Assembly: GCA_030765065.1 (NCBI GenBank)
Contig: CM060978.1
Location: forward strand, 215,779,498-215,843,497
DNA from: Deroplatys truncata
Lineage: Eukaryota > Arthropoda > Insecta > Mantodea > Mantidae
Reading direction: 5' to 3'
DNA length: 64,000 bases
In this document: piece by piece, positions 33,481-44,570 of the stretch
Position numbering within the stretch: position 1 is the first letter of the stretch
Layout of the letters: every line of letters begins with the position of its first letter
Made by a program: the position numbers and the translations under genes
Notes under the pieces: model-generated
What the model was told of the DNA's origin: nothing
Seen by the model: the letters and a program-made list of their open reading frames with translations, nothing else
The model's database searches: none

Positions 33481-35520
33481 GAGCATCCGTAACTATGAAA
33501 CTTCGCTATTAGAAGCCTGTCATCTCCAGGGCATTTATGAACCTCCTCCAGCGCAGCCCAGTTACCACACATCACACCAGTCTTCATCTGCCCACGGAGC
33601 CGAGTGCCTCATGGTGACCGCCTCTGAAGCAGAAGTAGCGCGCCAATCTTAGATGTGCCTAGTCCTTAAAAGCAGATATCAACTGGTGAATCCAGTGCCC
33701 AACAGAAACAGATGAGCCCAAGTTCACTAACCTCACGCCGCTCACTTAGTCTTTTGTTTACGCAGCACTCATGAGCGACCCATTTTGTGTCGTATGTAGG
33801 GTGCACAGATATTTGTCAACACAGATCTTGGTCGAGGAAGCCCAGAAGCACTTGCTGTCTGGTATGAGAGCCTCGAACACATTCTCTCCCTGAGCCCCCA
33901 CGGTGCTAACACGCCTCGTTTTCGTTGATATTCTTACTATGTTACCACCGTCGCCACAGATTAACGCCCTGACGCTAATGCTGCCTGTCTTTGGACCATT
34001 GCAGGACGTTTTCAGGTTGCCCCTACTGCTAGGAACCAAAACTGATGCCACAATGCATTAGTTAGCGTCGGTACTGTGCTAGCTGCAGTGTGGCCCCTCC
34101 ATCCGTATCGGCCATAAATCCAGCCTTCACTTCCTCCAAGAGCTCGAACACCAGATGAACTCAGTTATCAGGTGGGAGGGCTCGCAACTTGTAAAAAATG
34201 TGGACTTCAATAGAGTATCAATGAAGAGTCATCTTCTCTGATCTAGGGGCACCATGCTAGCCTCTAATGCCCAAAGTCACGGGTTCAAACCCGGCGGAGG
34301 TGCTTAAACTGACCACAACCTATTAGCATAGCTTAAGTAACCAAAATCACCAAAACACTGAAGCCTTCAAAGGAGATCAAGCCAGCTTGAAGCTGTTACC
34401 TCACCCACTGCATCTTAAAGAATCTTCAACACCAGCATAACAGAATAGTCTCACCAACACAAGCAACAGATGAGCTCCTGAGAAATTCTCAACGAGGTAC
34501 ACTAGGAATAGCGCACACTCAGAGTCGGACGTCGCAGATCTACTGGCTTCAACAGTAGTCAAATATGCGGCTTTCGCTAGTACATAGCACCACAATGTAT
34601 AATTCAATAAAACTCGCCGCAAATTCCTTCTCAATCTCATTTTGATCCACTTAGACTGCAGTCAGGACTTCGGTCATGATTGTGAAGTCAGGAACAATCC
34701 GTCATGCAGTCCTAACCAAATTTGAATGGGAGTAAAAGTAGTAAACATTACGTTGCAGGAAATGATTTTAAAATGACTGTAGGAGCAATTTAATGTTTGC
34801 AGACATTTAATGTGACCTGAGGGTACTTCCAAGCCTCGTAGGACTCCAAACCTTTGCCCAACAAATAGATCTAAGGTTACAAATTATTTTGTAAAAATAC
34901 CAAATTGGGTTAATTTTCCTTTTTATTGAACAAATTTCCAAAATTACACCAATAAACCCTTAAACCATTGGGGGAGACACGAGGTTTAGCCCAACCCCCT
35001 GGTTGCCTACTGTCCAAAGGACTTCTTTTCTATTAGCAATGTGTCGCTATAAAGTCCGACCAACTTCTGCACACAAAGTTGTAGGGAGAAAGGAGGTGAA
35101 TGGTACCGAGTGACACAAAATGGCGTACCTTCCTTAAACTGTTTCACGTATCAAAATTTAATAGCAGTTTACTCGTTAGGTGTTTACCCCAGAAACATAT
35201 TCTAAACGCTGATACTGCTTTAATGCTACTTAGATTAATCTCTGGTGTATAGACAACTATTGTTTCATGTAAATATTTAACTTTGTGCCAAAATACTATT
35301 TGAATCATATTATTATTTAAGTCAAGATGTTTAGTAATTGGGTGCTCATGGAATAAACCTTACCCAGGTATTGCATCTCGTACGCAAGGTGCTAGACAAA
35401 CGCTCTGGTATCCGATGCGAGCTGGTAGTTTCCAAAATGGTTTGTTAGATTTAAGTGGATTTTCTATAAAATCAATATATCCTGTAACTGAACAGTATTT
35501 TGTATATGTGATTGTATCAG
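33481..35520. other. Intergenic or intronic region upstream of the CIDE-N exon
   Basis: Contains a SINE-like B box at 34266-34300 (listed separately). The exon coding the first half of the CIDE-N domain must lie upstream of 35521, but I could not find it here or further left. The last bases before the exon are a splice acceptor (TGATTGTATCAG). Confidence 0.45.
34225..34335 (+). repeat. SINE head-like segment
   Basis: 'aggggcaccatgctagcctc' and 'cacgggttcaaacccggcgg' look like degraded A and intact B boxes at tRNA spacing. It is related in the B-box region to the minus-strand SINE at 14160-14440. Confidence 0.5.
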
Positions 35521-35694
35521 GCAAGGAGAAACTTGGAGTGGTGGCCGGTGAGCCGGTACGCCTAGTGCTCGAGTCGGACGGTACCCAAGTCGAGGACGGA
35601 GAATACTTCCGAACACTGCCAAACAACACGGTGCTGCTCCTGCTGCGTCAGGGAGAGCGCTGGTATCCGAGTGGCGTCGACGTTATCAGGGCTG
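35521..35694 (+). CDS. Drep2: Drep2-like protein, internal exon (second half of CIDE-N domain)
   Basis: CIDE-N domains mediate homo- and heterotypic binding in the DFF40/DFF45 (CAD/ICAD) family. Drep2 is the insect member reported to be neuronal and synaptic rather than a nuclease. This 174-nt exon has acceptor TTGTATCAG|GC and donor GGGCTG|GTGAGT. Its frame gives KEKLGVVAGEPVRLVLESDG, then TQVEDGEYFRTLPNNT and VLLLLRQGERWYPSG, the typical acidic-patch and GERW end of CIDE-N. Both boundaries are phase 1, so the single G at the 3' side joins CC at 47858 to make Ala, giving RA-A-ISAIPK without a break. The exon is symmetric (58 codons). The longer open frame 35415-35786 runs through flanking intron. 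The domain's first half (roughly 35-40 residues) is on an exon not found. Base composition is clearly GC-richer than its surroundings. Confidence 0.9.
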
Positions 35695-36089
35695 GTGAGT
35701 ACTGTGGTGTTGGATCACCTATAAGGGGTAAAATGCACAATTTACTTAAATTAAAGATCGGAATCACCGCCATTAACCTTCCATAATACCAAGCTGAGTA
35801 CAACTATATTCGAATTGTTTTTAAATTGTATGTATTGGACTTCTGATGTTAAAACGTCTTTGCTAAATATCACAATATAGCTAGAAGTAAGAATAAAGTA
35901 ACCTTTATTTGATAACACTAGTCTGCATGATATCGCATGGCTGAAAACTAATAAGTGATTCTGACTCACTTTTTTATGCTGATTTCAGAACTGCTTTTAG
36001 TTTTTTTCTATCACGTACAGTTTTTTCACAATCTCACTTCCAAAATATAGAGATATAAAGATATTGCTTCCGCCACTACACATAAAATT

Positions 36090-36590
36090 GGGCTTTATGA
36101 AGAAATTTGTAAGGGCTCTATCACCCTGCTTCAAGCACCTTTCTAAGAAGTTTCCCTTCATTACACAAGATAAATTAAAGGCTGGAAGTTTTGTTGGTCC
36201 TCAAAGAAATTGATGAAGGATGAGGATTTTGAGAAGATAATGAATGAGAGAGAAATAGAAGCATGGACCAGTTACTAAAAACTTCTTAGGCAATAACAAA
36301 GATCCTAATTACAAGGCCATTGTCGAAACAATGTTGAAAAATTTCAAGAAAATGGGTTGTAACATGAGTGTAAAGGTACATTTTTTGCATTCAAATATCG
36401 ACTACTTTCCAGAAAATCTGGGACGTTATGGTGAACGTTTTCACCAAGATATTAAGGAAATGGAGAGGAGGTACCAGGGGAGATGGACTGAAACTATGAT
36501 GGCCGACTGCTGTTGAATGTTGAGGAGGGACAGTCATCTTCAAGGATCGGCAAGGAAGTCAAAGAAGAGAAAGTTTGAAAAAAATTAAAT
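36090..36590 (+). pseudogene. Broken copy of a repeated arthropod protein (unnamed)
   Basis: The translated pieces carry motifs KAGSFVGPQ, KDEDFEKIMN, EAWTS, FLGNNKDPNYK, MGCNMSVKVHFLHS, YFPENLG, GERFHQDIKEMERRYQGR and MMADCC. I remember this pattern from many uncharacterised, multi-copy predicted proteins in arthropod genomes, probably of transposable-element origin, but cannot name the family. Here it is dead: stops and a shift after FVGPQ, another shift after EAWTS, a few residues missing between NLG and GERFHQD, and TGA replacing Trp after DCC. It sits in the Drep2-like intron, same strand, 0.4 kb after the donor. Only the segment 36331-36516 is an uninterrupted frame. Confidence 0.65.
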
Positions 36591-36599
36591 GAAACACTT

Positions 36600-39500
36600 T
36601 GGCTTCTTATTTTGTTAAAATATAGTCATGAAATAAATTAGGGGAGTTCATGAGAGTATTCTTAAAATATTTCTTGAATAAAAACTTACCTTGTGTGAAA
36701 TGGTATTTGAATACTTTTCTACGCTCATTAGTAAAATTGTCAAAGCATTACTTATTTTGTGTAAAAACCTGACGTGATAGAAAAACAGGAAGGTTATTTC
36801 TAGAATCAGCATAAAAACTTGATTCAAAAACACCTACTTTTAAGAAACCATCTGACAAAAAGTTTGAAAATGCAGACTGGTGTAATTATTGAAGGCGCGT
36901 AATGAATCTCACGAGAAAGCATTACTAGTATGCTCTCTGCTTATAAAAAAGGTCGGAAAAGACCATCGATGTTGTCGTTTATCAGTGTTGATTATTAAAT
37001 TTTAACTTCATTTTTTAAATTCAAAGGCCGGTATTGCTACCTCAGTGCAGATGCTGAACCTGCCGTCCGTTGCAACATCGCAGCGAATGACATTCATATT
37101 TAGTAAGGGCTGTAAAATAATGTTTACTTGATCAGAGAAGTATGTGATAGAAATATAGTGAAATTTGATCTAAGATTATGGCAAGCATGTGGTAATACAG
37201 CATTGCTCTACCCAACATCTAAGGGGAGTGTCCTTATGAGGGGCAAGAGACCAAAATCCCTGCGAAGACAGCCAATTGTGTTACATGATAATGTCTATCA
37301 TACAACACTGTTGCAGCATTCCCAATACTCGCTTTACAATTTTGATTTTTTTTCGGAAAACGAAAAGACCGCTGTCAGGTCAAAGTTTCCTCCGCCCCCC
37401 CCCCAAAGAACACATCGGACATAATAGCAATGCTCTCTCCGAGAAAATGACGTTTGTTGAGAGAGGTATCTGACGCCTACAAACAGAATACGAAATTCAC
37501 TGAGATTATTATGGAGCCTTAACGGCAAGGAAAGGCAAATCTGATAATCGTCTTGTTATTAATTAGTCTACCATAATTATAACACAGCCATCCTATATCT
37601 TGAGACATACGATGACATGAAAGAAGGAAATTGTCTGTGGTATTGAAAGCAGTAAGTCTACCTATGAAAAATATGAAATCTGGATCTAAACTGGGCAATA
37701 GACAACTTTCACTTTGAGCTTTAGAGTTTGCCTTTTTATTCAGAAGCTCTATTCTAGAGGCATAAATAAGTTAATAGAACTTGGCCTTCTTAATAGAACA
37801 TCCCGCTTATCGATGTGCTTGTGCTAAAGCTTGGTATTTCGAAGGTTAAATGTAGAATAAATAGACTAAATGGTTAGAAGTAACTGTTCCAAAAACATTC
37901 CTTCGTTGTCCCTCAAAACAGAACCGATATTATATAAATGTATTGGAGTAAATGTGCTGATGTAATAATATAAGAGTACGAGAGATTGCGTTCATCAACC
38001 TGTTTCTCTGTGTTACATACCTTAATAAAATGAATGTGATAGGCTTATATTCTAATTAATAGGTAAACGATAAGTGAAATCAAAGACAAAGCAAATTTTT
38101 AATCTTTCATAATTCCTCTTTTTGAACAATTTGTTTAGTAATACAATAAGTAAAAAATACGAAAAAGGGGTTACGCCCTCTGGCGTATGCGTTTGAGCGT
38201 GAAACAATTCGTATTTGCATCATATACATACACCTTTAAACAGAATAGAGCCAAACATTTCAATGTCGGCATCTCCTGCATATAAGTTTTGACATCATAA
38301 TAATAATAAAAAAGCATTGTATTTTTTGTATATAATTCAAATAAGCTTGTTTTTAAAACCAGAGAAAGTAAATTACGTCTTCCTAAGCCCTAGTTTGTAG
38401 TCTAAGAAAACAGTATTATAACACTGGATCTGCAGACAGTCAAAGGAATAATTAGCTCTTAAGATAGGAACAAGTGAAAATGAATGAAACTTTTCTTATT
38501 AATGTTTAAATGCATCTTCTGCACAGATGACACTGTCGCAGTATTAAAAGGTACTGCAAATATAAGTGCTCACTTGCTGAGCAGCACATACTCTAACGTG
38601 ATAAACGTGCTTTTGATAATAATTACTGGTATGAGCACAGTAATTTCTTGCGAAGTGTATCAATTAATTGTAGGATGCTAACGACAAAACCTTCTAAGTA
38701 TCATGAAGGAGAACAAGAAAGCAAGTTAAGCAGGAGAATAATACGTGAACGGTATTCTAGTTCATTTTATGCTACTTCTGGCAACGTTAGTTATATATTA
38801 TCTCGCGTGCAAGTGTGCCACATATAACGAGAATACTGAAAAAAGTTGGTTCCTAGAAGGTTTTGACAATTGCACCTTTCAGTTGTGGTTAATTTGCGAT
38901 GGTTTAGTCCCATTTTCAGATTTAAACTCAGCTGAACAGGTAGGAAGAGAGAGGGAGAAATGTTTAGACTCCAATTGGCAGAAGAAAAAAAACAGGCATA
39001 AACCTAGGTTTCATTTATCCACTCTTTCTTCTTTGTTCCAGTGTACACGTGAAATCCAAGCAGAAATATGCATAATATAAAGCGTTTTGAAAAATCGTAA
39101 TTCACATTTTAAATTAATGGTAGTTATAAAATACTTAATATATATGTCCCATGTCATCTGTATGTACCACAATACAACTTTTTAGAATATATTAACTTCT
39201 CTTGCAGTTTTCGTTTCAGAAATGAACTACAAAAGCTCATAAGATATTCTAAAAATTGTCTCTGTATAATTTATATCAGTATTTTTATAGTCTTGCTAAT
39301 AAATGATGACTGCAGAGTTAATTTGTGTGTATAGACATTTAAGATGTTCAAAGGCACTCTGGAAATATTCGTAGAAAACATTATTGAATTGCTTTAATAG
39401 AAAAAAGCAAAGAATGTCCTTTAAAGCTGAAATACAATTATAAAAACACTAAAATTTGACAAAATGAGTTTGTTTCCTAACCAAATAGTACAAGTATTTC

Positions 39501-42028
39501 TAAAGAATTCTCATAAACATGGTGTTGCTAAACAACATAGAGGAAAAACACACAGCATAGCTTACAACAGTACAGCATAAAAGTAGCCACTCTACGGGAA
39601 AAGTAAGAAACAAAAAGTATGAAATGTAACAAAGAAGAACAACTTTGACTTTGAATGTGGCCTTTGTATGGAGCACATTGCAGTTCTTCTTGTCACATGT
39701 TGAAATATATGTGTTGTAAGATGACACTTGTACATTAGGTTAGGAAAATATTCCCAATACATCGGTAAATCATGTTCTAGTTGTTTTATTACAGCATTTT
39801 TAGTAGATTTTGTACACATAGGTAATGGAGGTTTACATTCCAATCTCCACCACTTACACCACATTTTTCACATGTGCTTATTTATCAAATAAATTTAATT
39901 TTTACATGTAGGTACTTTTTCTCTGGAACAGTTGATGACCCTTTACTATTTTTGTGGTTGTGATAAGATATTTGTATTAGATATTTTACCTAAGAATTTA
40001 GCATTATTTTCTGTGCAATGAATGAGAAACATTAAATTTGAATGTGTAATTTAAATTTGGAAGAATCTAAAGAAATTTATAACTATTGGTTCATTTTACA
40101 CATACACACATATTATTACATACAGATTTTGATTTAATTAAATATAATTCTAGATAAAAACTATTTTAATTGTTTAATATTAATTTATAAAATAATTTAA
40201 AAATATTATTTTGTTGATCATAGATAACCAATAGCTTTTTTAAGAATGTGTGTATTAATCACAAGAAATTCGAAACAGGTTGCTTTTATAGTCTCGTACC
40301 TGTTAGCGCTACTTAAGCATGGATATACTTCTGATATACTGAGACAAATGAACAGAAGAAGAAAAAGAATAAAACGCTCTAAGCACAGTTGAGATTGTCT
40401 GTCATCTATAAATTGATTTAAATAATGTCCTTAGTTAATAATATGGTGAGATTTTGAATAAAGTTAAAATATCAGGATTGATGTAATACAAACCAGAGTG
40501 AATGCACTAGAGAATCGCGATTTTAAAACAGCAATTTCTTAGAATTTCTCCTTTTGCTGGAGCATTTAGCAGGTCTCCAAAGCCGTCAGTGTCATAATGC
40601 ATGAGAGGTACATCCTTTGGTTGTATAGAACAAGTTTCTTACAACATAATGGGGAGACAGAAAGAATTCATCCTTTTAACAATTTATTTCTAAGATATTT
40701 ATAAAAATTCTTGAGAAAAGAGGAAGTGTTTGAAACCTAAATCAGAATGTCGAAGTTCGTATATAATTGTCTAATCAGACGATTCGTTGAAATAATACAA
40801 ACCGATAAACTTGGTAAATTGCTGTATATAGTTCAGGGTGACTTTAAAGTCACTCTAGATCGGTTACTCCTACCCCTATCTGCAATATAGCTATGCTCTA
40901 TCAGGGTCATCAGTATACACTGCGACGCTCACTTTTCCCCTTATCCAACGCATTCTTATTTTTCGTGCCTTTTGTACTGTTTCAGCATAAACTCTGTGTC
41001 TGAAAATTAATAAAAAGATAAATTGCAGCTTCATAGAAGTGAATCTGTTTTGCAAAATCAGTTTATGAGTGCACTTACTAGATATGTTGTTATATTGATA
41101 GAGTTTGAAAATGTTGATAAGTATTACTATTTCCAGAGCGCCTGTTTACATTAGTTATGCATAGAACATGTATATGATATATATTACCTCCTCTCTTATT
41201 AGTGGCTTTTCATCACTCCAACAGATGTAAATTAGGCTGACTGTACTCATGCCAATCACGATATTTATGAACCATAAGGAACGCACTGATCTATTTATAT
41301 TTATTCAAAACATAAAGATCAAATAAGACTTCTTGTTTGAAATCATTTCATATCATTTGGGAACTCATGAAATGCATCCTTCAAACAACATAAAAAGCTA
41401 AACAAGGTAATGCTTTTGTTGAGATGTGATGAATCTCTCGAACAACGGACACATCAAGAAGATTATATTAGGATCCATTCTAGAGGTTCCATATGAATCA
41501 TTCAATAATCGTTTCTGTGCCGATAGGATCTATATTTGGGCACGCTAAACTTCCAGAATCTTGTGAGTGCAGTTATACTACACTACACTGCCCGTCGTAT
41601 TATTTCGTGTTTCTGTCAGGAAGACTTGTGAATTCTATGTGTCTGACTGCTTGTGATTGATGACAATAAACTCTGAATCGAAGCCCTATTTTTGCTTCCA
41701 AGCCGTCTACTAGCGATAAAAGACACTATCCAGAACAAGCGTTTGAGTATACTAAATAATTAAATTTATTCACTAAGTTAATACTGCTGAATTGGTGTTG
41801 TGGCATGGTGTTGTGAAATCACTGCCTAACTAAAGCTCCCAGTTTCTATGCCATTGATTGAGTGTACAACGTTCAAGGAACAGTTTCCTTCGAACACTCA
41901 GCATATCTTACCGCTAATTCAACTCTTACATCACTTCCACTGATTCCTTCACAGTGTTTTGAGTTTTGACACCAAAGCTGATGCAGTGTGTTGTAGGCGC
42001 TTAATCCACATACACCTGTGTCATGAAA
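36600..42028. other. AT-rich intronic sequence, no gene recognised
   Basis: Lies inside the intron 35695-47857. A C-run at 37391-37402 is a homopolymer. A frame at 37128-37424 has 'IVLHDNVYHTT', faintly like the mariner HDNARPHTA box, but nothing else in the frame fits. ORFs at 38484-39080 and 39500-39864 have no recognised domain. Confidence 0.45.
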
Positions 42029-42030
42029 TA

Positions 42031-43362
42031 CGAGGTACGTCCAGAAAGTAAGCTCCGTTTCAATTTCTCTCCGCTGCAGCGCTGCGATCGCAGTTCCGCA
42101 CATGCGCGGTAGACGCTCTGTATCAAGGAGAAGAAACGTGCGACATTTTGAGATCGCTGTCAGCCACGTACGCTTTGTTGTGCTTGTTTACAATGTCGGT
42201 GTTAATTGAAACTCCCGCCACTTGTGAAATCAGATCTGTGATTCGTTTTCTGAATGCTAGGAAATTGAAACCAATTTAAATTTATCGGCAAATTTGCGAA
42301 GTTTACGGACAAAATGCGATGAGTGATTCAATGGTGAGAAGATGGGTCCGACAATTCAATGAAGGACGTAGTGAAGTGCACGATGAAGAACGAAGTGGGC
42401 GTCCATCTTTGGTTACAGAAGAATTGGTTCACGCGATTGATGACAAGATCCAGGAAAACCGCAAGTTTACAATTAGTGCTCTCGCTATGGAATTTCCCCA
42501 AATCTCAGGATCACTAATTCATGAAATTGTCACCAAAAAACTGAAATTTCGTAAACTTTGCTCGCGTTGGGTACCAAAGATTCTTACTGAGCAACACAAA
42601 ACAAACCGGATGGGTAGTGCACTTCAGTTTTTGACCCGTTATGATGAAGGCGGCGAAGAATTTCTGACACAGATAGTCACAGGAGATGAAACTTGGGTTT
42701 CTTACGACACCCCTGAAAGTAAGCGGCAATCAATGGAATGGAGGCACACTTCATCCCCAGCAAAGGTTAAGCCGAAACAAATCTGGACACCTCGAAAAAT
42801 GATGTGCACAGTGTTCTGGGACTGAAAAGGCATCTTACTCATTGATTTCTTACCGCGTGGTCAAACAATCAAAGCAGATGTTTATTGCGAGACACTTAGG
42901 AAATTGCGCCGCACAATACAGAATGAGCGCCGAGGATTGCTGTCAAAAGGTGTTGTTTTTCTTCACGACAACGCACGACCACACACTGCAAATGTGACGC
43001 AAAACCTCCTACAGGGATTTGGCTGGGACGTGTTTGACCACCCTCCGTACAGCCCTGACCTCGCTCCTAGCGACTTTCATCTGTTCTTACATCTCAAGTC
43101 TTTCCTTGGCGGTCAACACTTCAACAATGACGAAGAGCTGAAAGAAAATGTTTCCGACTGGTTGAAGACACGGGCGGCAAACTTCTACGAAGAAGGTATA
43201 CAAAAACTTGTGCCACGCTATGACAAATGCCTGCAAAATTTCGGCAGCTATGTGGAAAAATAGTTTAAGAGTTGTAGAATTTTGTGCAATAAATAATTTT
43301 TCTGTATCTGTACACAATTTAATTTTATTACCAAACGGAACTTACTTTCTGGACGTACCTCG
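42031..43362 (+). mobile_element. Mariner transposon with intact termini
   Basis: Flanked by TA at 42029-42030 and 43363-43364. The left end CGAGGTACGTCCAGAAAGTA and the right end, in reverse complement the same 20 bases, form near-perfect terminal inverted repeats of about 27 bp (continuing AGCTCCG/AGTTCCG). The element is 1332 bp, the usual mariner length, in the Drep2-like intron and same orientation as the gene. The transposase has two nonsense codons. Confidence 0.93.
42193..43263 (+). pseudogene. Mariner transposase, two in-frame stops
   Basis: Mariner DD34D transposases bind the terminal repeats and cut the element out at TA sites. The frame starts ATG TCG GTG at 42193 and ends TAG after GSYVEK, 356 codons, matching the normal ~345-residue length. 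A TAA interrupts it at 42277-42279, in the N-terminal helix-turn-helix (RKLKPI-stop-IYRQICEVYGQ), and a TGA at 42823-42825 sits after MMCTVFWD, where mariners have Trp. Otherwise the frame has no shift. Catalytic residues are visible: Asp in VTGDETWVSYD, Asp in FLHDNARPHTAN, and Asp in YSPDLAPSDFHLF, 34 residues after the second. WVPKILTEQHKTNRM is the usual linker motif. The low damage suggests a relatively young copy. Confidence 0.93.
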
Positions 43363-43364
43363 TA

Positions 43365-43674
43365 TAACCATATACAATGATTCACAGTGATCTCTCTTCT
43401 GTGAAAATTTGTAAAGTTCTGCATTCTCTTTGAAAGGTGTAAATGTATCGTTTGTGAATGGAATGTAAATCGCAGTATCACAGCGACAGTAAATCACAGA
43501 AGTTTACCAGGTGAATCAGCTGCCCCTAGGTATACGTATCTATGCAACCCGCAGTTTATAGTCTAATGTGAAAACATCGACCGTTTTAGCAAACAAACTG
43601 TTATTGTAACTCTACTCATCTATTCGGTACTATACGTAACTAGCATTAATAATTAAAGGGCTGAATGAGAAACC
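43365..43674. other. Intronic sequence, nothing recognised
   Basis: Follows the mariner copy. No supported feature. Confidence 0.45.
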
Positions 43675-44146
43675 AAGGAGCTGCAAAAGGCTTAAAAAAA
43701 AAAGGCGTCTGTTCATGGTTATAACGCTTGCAAGGGTGCAGAGGAATGTTCTCGCAAAGAACGGCAGAGAGTGAGTTAGCCGAGTGGGTTAGCTGCATCA
43801 AATTGTTTTGGTTCATTTTATTTTCTTTCTCCTTGTGTTTATTTTCTGTATTTTAGTATACTAATTTATTTATTTTTGTTATTTGCTCTCCTGTGAGACA
43901 GACACAACAATTACAAGCAGATATTTGTGTATCATGTTTACCGTAATAATCTGTACCGCATCTGGTGATTTAAGCGTGTTACTAGTTAGCTTTCATTATT
44001 TTGGGCGGATATCGACGATATTAACTCTAATAGTTTTTGTTTCAGTTTAAACCTTATGTTTCACTTCTTCTATTGACAAAGGAGTTGTAAATGTGCTAAA
44101 TTTACGGGTAAACAGAATAATAAATTGTTAAAGAGCGTGGATTTCA

Positions 44147-44308
44147 TCAAGGAAGTAAATGTTCAAAATGATGACCCCGTTCATCAATGCACATTTGTGT
44201 ACGTTGCCTGAGAAACCTTCTTGCATGCTGTAACATGCGCGGTATAATCTGCCTGCATTCTTTACGTATGAGTTCCCGTAGATGTTTTGGGCTTTGCGGT
44301 GGAAAACA
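44147..44308 (-). pseudogene. C-terminal fragment of a DDE (IS630/Tc1-type) transposase
   Basis: The minus strand is open for 53 codons with PPQSPKHLRELIRKECRQ, MLQHARRFLRQRTQMC and IDERGHHFEHLLP, then a stop. The pattern 'RRxxxRxQxCIDxxGxHxxxLL-stop' is the common C-terminus of Tc1-like/IS630-type transposases in insects (established family pattern, recalled). The codons upstream are lost. It lies between the inverted ends 43675/44570 and may be what is left of that element's own enzyme. Confidence 0.6.
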
Positions 44309-44394
44309 TGGCGATTATTCTATTTTGTACACAGTTGTGGTTTTTATATCATAATATCAAATTATAGACCAAAAGAGATAAAATAAAAGGTAAT

Positions 44395-44515
44395 AAAACG
44401 TTTGAACTTAACCCGAATGATTTGAACCCGAACTGAAATGGGACAGTGTTAAAGCAACCATGATAATACCATTCGGCTAATGCTACCTTGCGAGCTTAGG
44501 TTCCTATACGAATTA
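44395..44515 (-). repeat. tRNA-like SINE head
   Basis: On the minus strand 'gcattagccgaatggtatta' (A-box-like) is followed about 35 bp later by 'cagttcgggttcaaatcatt' (B-box-like). Too diverged to call a tRNA gene. Confidence 0.5.
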
Positions 44516-44570
44516 GTAACGGCAGAACTTGACCCCACCTCCAATCTTTACACGCCTTTTGCAGCTTCTT

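Larger units (their letters stand above)
43675..44570. mobile_element. Candidate DNA transposon derivative with inverted ends
   Basis: AAGGAGCTGCAAAAGGC (43675-43691) and its inverted partner GCCTTTTGCAGCTTCTT (44554-44570) match at 16 of 17 positions and enclose ~0.9 kb that includes a transposase C-terminus on the minus strand. The flanks give no clear target duplication, and the interior also has SINE-like heads, so the element may be composite. Confidence 0.5.

Noticed and set aside
37128..37424. Second mariner transposase fossil (IVLHDNVYHTT)
   Set aside because: Only the HDN triplet fits; neither the preceding GDE box nor a following SPDLAPSD box is found.
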